From Protostelium mycophagum (Eukaryota > Evosea > Variosea > Protosteliida > Protosteliaceae): a stretch of 64,000 nucleotides of DNA. Below are positions 10,296 to 20,216 of the stretch, in pieces. The DNA lies in contig MZNV01001837.1 in assembly GCA_002081555.1 (NCBI GenBank), positions 1 to 64,000 on the forward strand. The letters are read 5' to 3'. The notes under the pieces are model-generated. The model was not told the origin of the DNA, ran no database searches, and saw nothing but the letters and a program-made list of their open reading frames with translations. Position 1 is the stretch's first letter. Each line of letters begins with the position of its first letter. The translations under genes and the position numbers were made by a program.

Positions 10296-13200
10296 TTAAT
10301 GGCTCATTGACTCGTATCCCTTGCGTTGCGGTCTGATTTTAAACCAATAGTAGGCCACACCAGCGCCAACTAAAACAAGCACTCCTCCAGTTACTCCGAG
10401 TCCAATGGCAACCTTCTTTCTGTGCAAGTGTCAGTCGATTCTTGGTGATATCACAGCATACCCGGTATCGTCTTTCTTTGGAGATGTAGCGGGGGGTGCT
10501 TCTCCTGTTCCAGTTGGTTCAGCAGGTTCTCCAGTTGTCAAAGCAGGTTTTCCAGTTGGTTCAGCAGGTTTTCCTCCAGTTGGTTTGATAGGTTGTCTTG
10601 TTGGGTTTACAGGTCGTCCAGTACCACATTTGGCCTCTCCCACACGAGACTGTGGTTGTGAGAAAGATCATGATCTAGGGCTGACCTTTTGTTCGCTGGT
10701 GAGGAGAGACACAATAGTCGAGTTGCAGAACACTTCTTTGCTGAGATAAGCAACCTTTATTCTTCAGTACAAGTCGAAAATGGATCACTCACTTGATCAG
10801 CAGAAAGAGCTGCAATCTGAGAGGTACTGAGGAAGTTGAAATCTTCTGATGGTATGTCTGTGATGCTGTTGGGAGTGAAGGCAGCAATCTGACAAGATAT
10901 AAGCAGCTGTTCATCAGATGAGATCTAATCACCTGATTGGGTTGGAGAACTGCCAAACATTCACTGGTAATGAATCTATATGTAATTAGGAAAGTGACCG
11001 AACAGTAAGATGCCGTCTTACTGAGCTTGACCAGATCGGATTGTAGCAATAGCCTCAGATGTATATCTGGACATCTGTGGATACATTACTATTAAATTAC
11101 TCAAGTTGAACATGTATGATGGAAGTACCAGAAAAAGGCACTAGACCCACCATCTCTTTGCGCACTCCTGAGAATGCAAAGTCGTTCAATAAATGGACAG
11201 AAGAAGCGTCGAGGGATGCAGGCATTGATGATATGTCCAAGTCAGCCAGTTGTAGCCAGCTGACATCACCCAGATCTACTATTTTCTTCCAGTCAAAGAC
11301 TGCAGGCACTTTCCCACCATAAACCTGCGCCCCACTTAGCCACTCGCTGTAAGATGATCGAGTCACCTTCTTTTTGAATTCAATGACGGTTTTAAGATCA
11401 GATGGCGCATTCTTATGAGAAAAGATGTCAAGAAAGTCATTCTTATACTGCTTTGTCAAGTTTCCATAGAAATCAGCAGTCAACTTGGTGACAGCAGCGA
11501 GTGACAAGTGAGAGATTTGGGAAACAGTAAATGCTCTGGCAACGACTGAGTCCAGAGAAGATGCCTGATCACTGGTGAGGAGAGCGCATCTGTCATTACT
11601 GAGGGACTGGATCTGTTGTGCAGTAATCTGTTTTTAAATTAGATTTGGAGACAGAATGCGACAGATACATACCATATCTACTTTCAGGTCAACAAAACAT
11701 TCAGGTGCAACCTCAGCAAAAGTCGTTGGCATCAGATTCTTCACGTGCTCAGATGATAATACTAATGGATGATTAGACATATTGTGACACTATTCAAGAC
11801 TCTCACCTTTACAGTCTTTAACAGAGCTGAGTGCAGTTGCATTAACAGTTGAAAGAGATGTAAAAGGAGTGACGGTTATGCAATCACCGGTGACACCAGA
11901 GATAGTTCCTGGAGTCATGTTGCCCAACACAGTTGCTCCGATTCCTTTACACCCGTCTTCGGGGTTGAATTCTGAAGCGGCTTCTGCGGTAAAACCTCGA
12001 GCAGCTGTTCCATTGAATTTGATAAACTGTCTCTGGGTTATACCTAAATGATATCAACTACTGTCATGGTGACTATAAATACCTCCTGCCCCCTTCAACA
12101 ATTCTTTGATCTGTTCTTCAGATACGGTGGAGAATGCATCTTCTTGAGCACGAGAAATACACGCAGGCTTTAATCCAGACATGCCCTTATTGCTCATGCT
12201 GCCCATCACAGCTGCTCCTATTCCTTTACACCCGTCATAGGAGGTAAAGCGTGATGCTGCCTCCTCAGTGAAACCTTTCGCGGCTTCCCCATTGAATTTC
12301 TTGAATTGTCGCTCGGTGAGACCTAGATAGTGTCATGTCTATGTTTATGTCAGAAGGAACAGTACCTTCTGAGCCATTCACAAGATATTTGATTTGTTCT
12401 GCAGAGATGGTGGAGAAGGCATCGTCTAGAAGCTTAAGAACTCACGACTTCTTCAGTCCAGACATGCCCTCATTACTCATGTTACCCATCACAGCTGCTC
12501 CTATTCCTTTACACCCGTCATAGATGTTAAAGTTAGCTGCTGCTTCCAGAGCGAAGCCCTTTGCAGCTACTGCATTAAATTTGATGAACTGCTTCTCAGT
12601 TATACCTGGAAATTGAGTTATTACCTGTGCCATTCAATACACGGTACCTCCTGCCCCTTTCACAAAATGCTTGATCTGATCTTCAGATATGGTGGAGAAG
12701 GCATTGTCTAGAAACTTAATAACACACGACTTCTTCAGTCCAGACATGCCCTCATTACTCATGTTACCCATCACAGCTGCTCCTATTCCTTGACATCCAT
12801 TCAGTGTAAATTTAGCTGTCCCTTCCTCAGTGAAACCTTTTGCAGCCTCTCCATTAAAGAGGATAAATTTCTTCTTGGTGATACCTGTAGGTGGTCAGAA
12901 TCTAATTTCATTTGACGAATGTCTCAGAAACAAGAGCACCACAAACAAGATGAATACTTCCAGAACTCACCGTCTGTGGCTTTAAAATCTGCGATCTGTG
13001 CCTCTGTGACAGAGGAAAATGCGCCATCAGCCATTTTAGACACACATGAAGACTTGAAAGAAGAGAAAACCGAAGGGCTCAGACCACTCACGAAACGACC
13101 GTTCAGGCCATCACAGACCAGATCGCCGATCTGATGATGTCAATCCAAGCGGAGATCTATGAGTACCTGTTCCGAAGTGATGGCAGCCAGAGCAGAGAGA

Positions 13201-13745
13201 GACAGGGTGTTCAATTGTGAAGCCAAAGCATCTGTTAAAGGATGTTAATAAAGTAGTGGAACTCAGTGAAAGAGCTCACGTTTCATCTTGACAAATGGGA
13301 TTTGGCTTGCCGTGAGAAAGGAGAAAGAGGATGGTGATATAGCTTTGAGGCAAGAAGAAGTTCCTGTCGCCCCAATGGCATCGTTTGTGAAGTTACCCAT
13401 CACCTATGTTCGTCACTGCAAGCTCCGATTGCATCATCTGACACCTCTCCTGTGATGCTCGCACAGTGTCGCAGTTTGGACACTTGCTTTGAAGTGAACC
13501 CAGCTGCTGCAAACCCATTAAGCGCCTGCATCTGTGCTGCGGTGAGACCTGCTCTCACTCAGTCTTTTCTCATCATCTGTGGCACCTTTGATTGCAGAGA
13601 CAGGGATAGAGGCGATCTGGTCTGAGGTCACTGTCTTAAAATCCCCAGGAGCTATTTTGGACAGAGCATGGTCAGTCAGGATAGACCAGTCGGTAGAGGC
13701 AGCAAAGCCCAAAGATAGGAGCAGTAGTAGCGAGGTCTTTCTCAT
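10296..13745 (-). CDS. Type I surface protein of tandem about 80-residue modules, Thr/Pro stalk and C-terminal TM segment
   Basis: A signal peptide (MRKTSLLLLLSLGFAAS) begins at 13745; an ATG 27 bases upstream is less typical. The ectodomain is a series of modules of the form ITSEQI, then F..FNAVAAKGFT.EAA, then CKGIGAAVMGNMSNEGMSGL. Four in the middle are nearly identical and recur about every 280 bases (11.9-12.9 kb), each split by a short intron. More diverged modules lie on both sides. A long module-free exon (11097-11507) follows, then a stalk of repeated PTGxPAEPTG units, then a TM helix (VAIGLGVTGGVLVLVGAGVAYYW) and a short basic tail ending YESMSH. I do not recognise the module. The architecture suggests an adhesion or recognition receptor. 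The gene is convergent with the Sel1 gene. Confidence 0.72.
11869..12900 (-). repeat. Tandem about 280-bp repeats encoding the surface-protein modules
   Basis: The motif GCTCC(T/G)ATTCCTT(T/G)ACA appears near 11936, 12214, 12498 and 12779, a spacing of 278, 284 and 281 bases. Blocks 12443-12509 and 12725-12791 are identical over 67 bases, crossing an exon edge. This points to recent duplication or gene conversion within the gene. Confidence 0.85.
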
Positions 13746-14320
13746 CCTGTTGCTTGAAAAATGACCAAACAAGGACGCATTTTGCGAAATCGAGACATTA
13801 CCTCGGGATTTGCGGTAAGATTCTCAATGTGCTTTGTAGAAAGAGTTTTCCACTGGTGCTGCAAATGCAGAAAACTCGCAATCTGAGGGCATTTTACCAG
13901 CATGTTGACGGTGACAGGATGGCAAGCCCGAGGAGGTACCCTTTAAATAAATATTTTCTCATTAATTGAGGGTAATTTTTGCTGGGAAATGCAACTCTGT
14001 TACCGAAATTGATGTCTACAGATTTTGTCAATCTTAACTGCAGAAGAAACAAAGCTGTTAATACCAGTTCTCTTCAAAAGTTATACAGCCCATGTCGTAC
14101 AGCCTCATGCTCGCGCGCTCCAGTGAGTGAATTGTTATTCACTCCTCTAAAACAATCCCAAATCATTTGACCTCTATAAAATAGAATTCTCATTCAAAAG
14201 AGGAACGCGTGGCCTCTGCCGAGTGGATACAGAGCAGACTCGTTCTCCATTTTTCGATTCTAGAACAGGTCATTTGAACCAAGACTGAATACATTATGTA
14301 GATCTTTATTTGGACGAAGT
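13746..14320. other. Spacer with a 44-base fragment matching the 5' coding end of the rhodanese-like gene
   Basis: No intact gene is seen. Positions 13864-13907 match 15113-15156 with about five differences over 44 bases. The minus strand there encodes MLVKCPQIASFLHL against MLVKCPQIANFVHF in the neighbouring gene. The rest probably holds the promoter of the module protein and the 3' flank of the rhodanese-like gene. Confidence 0.6.
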
Positions 14321-15179
14321 CTATTCGTAGTACATGAATCCTTCGGTCTTCAAGTCCTCATAGTTTGCATTAAGAACCTTATTTATAAAATCATTAACCG
14401 CTTCATCTTCATTTGGCAGATTGATGTAAATTTGGTGAAACAAATGTAGAATACACACTGATTAAATCTCACCTTGACGACGGGGAATCCCTGTGATTTC
14501 AATATCTGAGAGGCTATCAAAGATCTATCCTCCTTTTCCTCGGACTCGTAGTGAAAGCTCTTCCAAAATGTCAATCACAAGATCGTACGAGATTAAAAAT
14601 AATTACTCTATCGCAATGAATGTAAACGGGACGATCTTTGTGTACCAGCTTGGCTGCGCGTTCCTAGAAGATCAGAAAAGCAATAAAATGACAACAAATA
14701 TGTACCTCTAATGTTTCGATGGGGAATGAGACAGCTCCAGCGATGTGCTTAGTCTTGTATTCTTCAGCGGGACGAACATCCAAGAAATAGATCTTCTGCG
14801 TGTTTCTGAGCTCGTAAAAAATGTCCATGGGCTCGGCAATCTGATATTTCTAATCATATCAGTATAGAATGGTTGAATTATGTATATACCCCAGAAGGTG
14901 TCTCATTGTGATTCATGTAACCAATTCCTCGTCTGAATTGGGGAGTGACCTACGCACATGAATCATGAGATGAAAATAATTACTCTCACCTTTAAAGCTG
15001 AGATTGGCTGTCTCGCTTTCAGGCATTGTGTGTTTCTGAACAATGGTCTCAAGTTCTGCATCGTGGCCGAAGATGAAGATGTGCCTCATCTTCGTCTCGT
15101 TGTAAAAGTCGAAATGCACAAAATTCGCAATTTGAGGGCATTTCACCAGCATATTGGCCACACGAGCTCTCTTCTTCAT
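14321..15179 (-). CDS. Rhodanese-like domain protein
   Basis: The N-terminal exon begins MKKRARVANMLVKCPQIANF and includes HIFIFGHDAELETIVQKH. Downstream exons give a rhodanese fold: IYFLDVRPAEEYKTKHIAGAVSFPIETLE, then ERAAKLVHKDRPVYIHC and a C-terminal helix ending KTEGFMYYE. The motif DVRPAEEY.. KHIAGA.SFP is diagnostic of the fold. A cysteine follows VYIH where the active-site loop would begin, so sulfurtransferase or phosphatase-like activity is possible but not shown. Introns are about 40-60 nt. The exact junction after the first exon is unresolved. The gene lies 126 bases downstream of the WD40 gene on the same strand. Confidence 0.65.
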
Positions 15180-15305
15180 ACCAACAATACCTTTTCGGTC
15201 CTACAGGCGACAATTCTGTGGAGATGGACCAGATCTACGTATAAGAATCGAACTCTTTTGCCAACAAGATGTCAAGCTGAAGAAGATAGTCAACGACTAT
15301 TCAGA

Positions 15306-16905
15306 TCAATACAGAGTGCCGTGGTGCAGCCTTTCGCCAGTTTGGCACCACAGCTTCTCTTTATTTTTAGAGTCCGTTGCGATGCAGTCTATGCTATCCT
15401 CAAAAGGTGCACACTCGTTGATGAGTCTCCCGGTGGTCACATCATAAGTCCTCAGGCTTTTCCCGCCTTTTCAAAGTTAATAATAGCCATCTACAACGTT
15501 GTATATCTCACCAATAAAAAGAAAATCTTCGTGATGGTCCAAGCAGAAAGGAATTTTTCTCAAATTTTTCTTCTGGTGGCCAAAATTTTGCAAAATTTTA
15601 CCAGTCCTTCGGTCGAATAAACGTGCCTAAAAATTTTTTCAAATTCATAAAAATGATATCTACACAGTTGTAGACTCACTGTTTGGTCCTCATTTGCCAC
15701 GAGGATGGATTTTTCGTCGCTTAGTAATTTCATGCACGACACCGAATAATGTCTCGTATTATCTCTGTACATCTCCGTCATTTCTGCGAATTATCAATGA
15801 AAACTCTCAGAGATTTCGGAATCTTACGTAATCCCCTCGCTCTCAGGTCTGTCGCTCTGACCTGTCAGAAAATTCAGTGAAAATCATGAAAATAGGTTTC
15901 ATCATACTACAACGATGTAAAATCTCACCGCTCCGTCTCTACAACCGTTAAACAACACATGTCCCGCCGAATCAAATTGTTGTTTGAACACGTCATTTTT
16001 CTGCGTATAAATATTGTTCCGTAAACTTCCACTTTTTGAGATGTCAGGCCTGTTCACATCTACAACGGACGCCCTCCCAGCGGCACCTTTCTCGTCAGTC
16101 TTTTCAATTCACGTGAATTACCGCAGACTCTCACGGTAAGATTACGTTACCTACTGAGCACTTGTTCCCATCAGGGGACCAAGAGAAAGTCCATATTGAC
16201 CCTTTATATTGAACAATTGGTGTTGTTCCAACAAAGACAGATCCAGGAAAATTATGATTTCCCAGGAGTGACACGCTGTACAGTGAAGGAAAGGGTGAGA
16301 ATGTACTTGTACAATGATTATGGAGGATACGCCCAGGATCCGGGGTTAGGAGACCAGCCTACCTTACTGATCGAGGATTGATGGACTGTTGATGACAAAA
16401 AATTCCACTTTTCATCATACATTCTGAATAATTGATAAGGAAAAATGGAATGTAGGTGACACTCACTCTAAATACGTGTTTCTGGCAATCATAGAAAGAC
16501 CACTCTCTTCAAAGTCCATGTCAGTGATTGTTCTCAATAATCCATCATCTAAAACACAAGTAAAGGAGATGTTGCTGTGATGTAATAGTGTTTGAATGTA
16601 AGATCGTCTATTGATTGATCAATAGATATTTTCAACAGGTGTGTTCTCTGTCACCTTGATAGCAGTGGATTTGTATGTCCAACACCAAGATGTCCATTCA
16701 ATCTGTGATCGATGCATAATGTTGCTAAATTGACTGTGTTTAGGAGTCTCTCAGTTTCGATCGCTGTTGAAATTGGCTGTAGTAATGAGATATGCCATAT
16801 CGATACTGCAATTACCTCCTCTTGTTTTGGTTCTTCTGGTTTTGTCCCTTTGAAATAACGGTTTGTTGTCTTATCGAAGTAGTACCCCGGAAGTTCTACG
16901 GGCAT
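15306..16905 (-). CDS. WD40-repeat protein, DCAF4/WDR21-like
   Basis: The start MPVELPGYYFDKTTNRYFKG matches the N-terminal signature of DCAF4 (WDR21), where ELPG(F/Y)Y(Y/F)D...NRYF precedes the propeller. Later exons carry WD-type segments: SIWTFSWSPDGNKCSVG, MKLLSDEKSILVANEDQTV, and LRTYDVTTGRLINECAPF near the end, stopping after HHGTLY. In animals DCAF4 is a substrate receptor of CUL4-DDB1 ubiquitin ligase. I could not locate a clear DxR DDB1-docking motif, so that role is inferred by family. It shares a 90-base promoter region with the divergent copine-domain gene. Confidence 0.7.
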
Positions 16906-16995
16906 ATTTTATTGACGTTTTTGTTGTTTGATGCCATTTGATGATTTCCGTTTTTGCATCACCCCAATCGAAGCTGGCTTGGCACATCGCATGTG
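16906..16995. promoter_or_regulatory. Compact divergent promoter between WD40 and copine-domain genes
   Basis: Only 90 bases separate the two start codons (16905 minus, 16996 plus). Both 5' leaders and any core promoter must fit here. A TGACG half-site near 16914 is the only recognisable element. Confidence 0.5.
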
Positions 16996-18052
16996 ATGGG
17001 TGCCACCGTAATTAAGAGTCGAGGATTTCAGTTTGGAACACGACAGGCTCAATCAAAGTCTTTTCATGCCATTCAGGCTGACAGCCGAAAATTTCACAGG
17101 ATAGAGGATGTGCAAAAAGCACTGAAAGATAATGGCTTAGAGAGTTCTAATTGTAAGCATGACACTAATTTCGTTGAACGACAAATGATAACGGTTATAG
17201 TGGTCATTGGCATAGATTATACAGAATCAAATGAGTGGAATGGTGTAAAGACCTTTGGTGGTTACGGTTTGCATCGAATACGAGAGCAGATACTGAATCC
17301 TTATCAAGAAGTAATCACCATTATAGCACAAACACTAGAAGCTTTCGATGACGATAAGATTGTACCGGTAAATTCCTTTCAGACAGCCTTGGATCATTAC
17401 CCATGTCATACCAGGTCTACGGATTTGGAGATTCAGCAACGACAGACAAATCGGTTTTTCCGTTTTGGAAAGAGAGGATCCCATCTGGATTCTCTCACAT
17501 CATCCAGAGGTATAATGAGCTGACACCCAACATTAAGTGTGCGGGACCGACAAATTTTGCACCAATCATTTATCGTGAGTTATTCAAATCGTGGTGAAGA
17601 TGACACAAACCAGAGGCAATGAGAATTACTCGAGCGGCCAAATCTTACCATATTTTGATCATCATCGCCGACGGCGACGTGATCGATCTTCAAGAGACTT
17701 CAGACGCCATCGTGGATGCCTCGAGTTATCCCCTCTCCATTGTCATGGTTGGTGTCGGGGACGGCCCTTGGGATGTGAGTGTACATCTCATACAACCCAC
17801 TGAAAAATTAGATGATGAGACGGTTCGATGATGGACTTCCCGCCAGAAAATTTGATAATTTCAAGTTTGTGCCTTTCCATGAGGTTAGTCGATTTTCAAA
17901 ATTTGAAAAGTGAAAACGGACAGGTTGTGGCGGGCTCGAGGGAAAGAGATGTTGCCTTCGCACTTGCCGCTCTGAGTGAATTACCGTACCAATTCAAAGA
18001 GATCACGAATTTGGGGATATTGAGTGCACTCCAGACTTCAGATGATTATTAG
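16996..18052 (+). CDS. Copine/RGLG-type von Willebrand A domain protein
   Basis: The start MGATVIKSRGF places Gly at position 2, as in myristoylated RGLG proteins. It continues FHRIEDVQKALKDNGLESSN, then IGIDYTESNEW, the DxTxS MIDAS of copines, FGGYGLHRI, NPYQEVITIIAQTLEAFDDD, YGFGDSATTDKSVFPF, KCAGPTNFAPIIY, YHILIIIADGDV, PLSIVMVGVGDGPWD, and RERDVAFALAALSELPYQF near the end. Every landmark of the RGLG/copine vWA fold is present in order. Plant RGLGs end with a RING finger; here the protein stops after LGILSALQTSDDY with no Cys/His cluster, so it is not an E3 by sequence. Copine domains act in calcium-responsive membrane signalling, usually with C2 domains, also absent. Confidence 0.88.
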
Positions 18053-18265
18053 ACATTGTTTTTATAAATAGATATGCATACAACAAATTTACGCTCGTTG
18101 CCTCGAAGCTTCTTTGAGAGTGATTTGGTAATCATCGAGGCACGGTGTTTGATGACATCTTTAACTTCCGTTGTTCCTGCGGGAGATGCTTCCGGAAGAC
18201 AACATTCGCCTCATGACAAAAAATCTTTAGAATCTCAACACTTTTAATTTATTCGTTATGTACAC

Positions 18266-19228
18266 TCAATGAAGAATCTGTCTGGCCCCCAAGTTTGGAC
18301 TTGGCGCGAACCCTCTTCCTTGGTTCTGATTTTGCCAGTAATAGTGTGATTCGTAGTATCTCAATCTCTCGTAACAATCCGCAAGCTCCCGTCGCAGCGA
18401 GTCCACTTCAGTGATGAGTGACTTGTCTGGCTCCTCCTTCTTCGTAACGTAAATGAGAGAGGCAAGGCTCGGCAAGATCCTGGAGGGCTCTGATGGAGGA
18501 GGTGGTGACACCACGGAGTCTCTTCTCTGCGGTGACTCTGGAGCGGAGGAAGGGGATGGTGCGCGTTCCTCAGATGATGATTCGGTCGTCTTGCCTCGGT
18601 TGGAGACCTTCTTGTTGATGTGCGCCATCTTTCTGATCGCGGACAGCATCTAAAGAGGTCAGAAGGACGACTTTAAGATATTACGAGTACCTCGTAAGCC
18701 TGCTGTTCGTGACCTTTGGCAACCATGGATTCGAGCAGTGGAAGTAGACCGTAGTTTGGAAACATCTATTATCTTTAGTCCAGGGAACGGTGCCAAGTAA
18801 CACAAACTCACATCTATAATTTTCTTCATCTTGCGCATCTTTTCGAGGTTGGTGCTGGTGTTTGGGTCTGGGTCGTAAGTTCTCTGCAGTTGTCCTCTCA
18901 CTGTAGTACACTGCGAAAATATAGAGGAAGCACAAGCGTTGGTAGCAGCAATGATAGACAACTGGATCCATGTTAGAGTTCGCATGTGAATGAGTGACCC
19001 ACCATTTCGAGGGGAGTAAGTTTACCCATTGGCTTCTCAAAATAGGGGAGACGCTTCTCTCCCATTTCTAAATAACGGCGCATGCGTGGAAGCACCTGTT
19101 CATTTCAGTTCGGTTCACATGATGGCCGAATGTGGCCGTATGAGGACGGATACCTCCGAACTGGGCAGTTGAGAGGCCGACCTGTACTCCCAAGGTTTGT
19201 CGTAGATGCCCCACTCTTTCTTCACCAT
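18266..19228 (-). CDS. Unrecognised basic protein with Ser/Pro-rich linker and C-terminal coiled coil
   Basis: Four or five exons give about 215 residues from MVKKEWGIYDKPWEYR. The N-terminal half is helical and basic (LPRMRRYLEMGEKRLPYF, PMGKLTPLEM, NLEKMRKMKKIIDMFPNYG). A linker rich in Ser, Pro and Glu (SSSEERAPSPSSAPE) leads to a short heptad-like stretch, ITEVDSLRRELADCYERLR. I cannot assign a family. It ends 213 bases from the convergent copine gene and its start faces the CDK5RAP3 gene across about 1 kb. Confidence 0.6.
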
Positions 19229-20216
19229 CTTTCTCCCTCTGCGTGTTTGCGGTTTCTGTTTCTGTTTCACAACAGACCAGGAACAAAAACCGACCGGGCA
19301 TTTTCGGGACCTCAAATGACGTTCCCGATGACGCGATGTGTCAGACTGAAATATACACACGGTGTCTTTAGACTTCATCGGAGATTCCTTATAGAAAATT
19401 CCGAGAAATACACTACGATTACCACGGTTACACCTGATGCCGGAGCGTGAGATACACTGCGGTGTTCCTTGAATGGTTTCAATTGACACTTTTAGAAGTT
19501 TCCAGGGCGAAATATCACGTAAGACCTTACATATTCGTAATAACATTATTACGAATGGGATCTGTTCTTCCCTTGGTTCGGCAAACCTTCACGTGGCCAA
19601 CAAGAGAGGAAATACACTGGAATATAGCGAGACGTACACGAAGATGTCGCACGTTCGGCCCATCCCTGGTCTAAATGTGAAATTTGTTGTATAGATATGT
19701 CACACGTATCGGGGCTATTGCAGTGTATCGTGCTGCCAGAATATACGCACATGCCAGCTGCAGGTGAGTGAACTTCCGGTTTATTAAGGTCCGGAAGATA
19801 CATTCCCGAGCTCGGAGGTGCAAAACCGTGTCGGCTACTGCCGGTTTATGAATGAAAAAACCAGCGAACCAACATCTCGAGGTCTTTATCGATATAACAC
19901 CTCACCAGGGCCCAAGAGATAAGCGTTTATGGAAAACACAATCGTTGTCTATGGTGGTGATGGTGTTGTTCTCTATTGTCTTTTCGGAAACGTCACATTT
20001 ATAAACATTTTTTTAGTTGATTTTTCTTTCGTCCTTTTGGGCTGGAAGGTAATGTGACAAATAGTAAAATAATCTCCATAATTGGGACATTTTTTTCCGA
20101 ACTTTTTGGCCGATGAAATGATGCGATGTGGTTGATATCAGATACATACGAAAATCATGTTGGGCACACTCACGGTATGTCCTTGTATATCGAAGTGAAA
20201 ATGATCATTGCAGAAA
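19229..20216. other. About 1 kb divergent spacer between the unknown gene and CDK5RAP3
   Basis: No supported gene. Open frames on both strands are short and have no family features. It holds a perfect inverted repeat at 19533-19556. It presumably includes promoters for both flanking genes. Confidence 0.45.
19533..19556. repeat. Perfect 11-bp inverted repeat with 2-base spacer
   Basis: ATTCGTAATAA at 19533-19543 is followed by CA and TTATTACGAAT at 19546-19556. The arms are exact reverse complements and could form a tight cruciform or bind a dimeric protein. Confidence 0.9.

Noticed and set aside
10498-10620. Direct repeats of about 19-27 bases (GTTGGTTCAGCAGGTTTTCC type) as a CRISPR-like or satellite array
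   Set aside because: They are coding repeats of the Thr/Pro stalk (PTGxPAEPTG) with no spacers.
15154-15620. Long plus-strand open frames (up to 220 codons) over the rhodanese and WD40 genes
   Set aside because: They are antisense to clearly recognisable domains and have no family features of their own.
16954-16995. Upstream extension of the copine-domain protein
   Set aside because: It would need a non-ATG start and fills the entire divergent promoter; ATG at 16996 gives the expected Gly-2.
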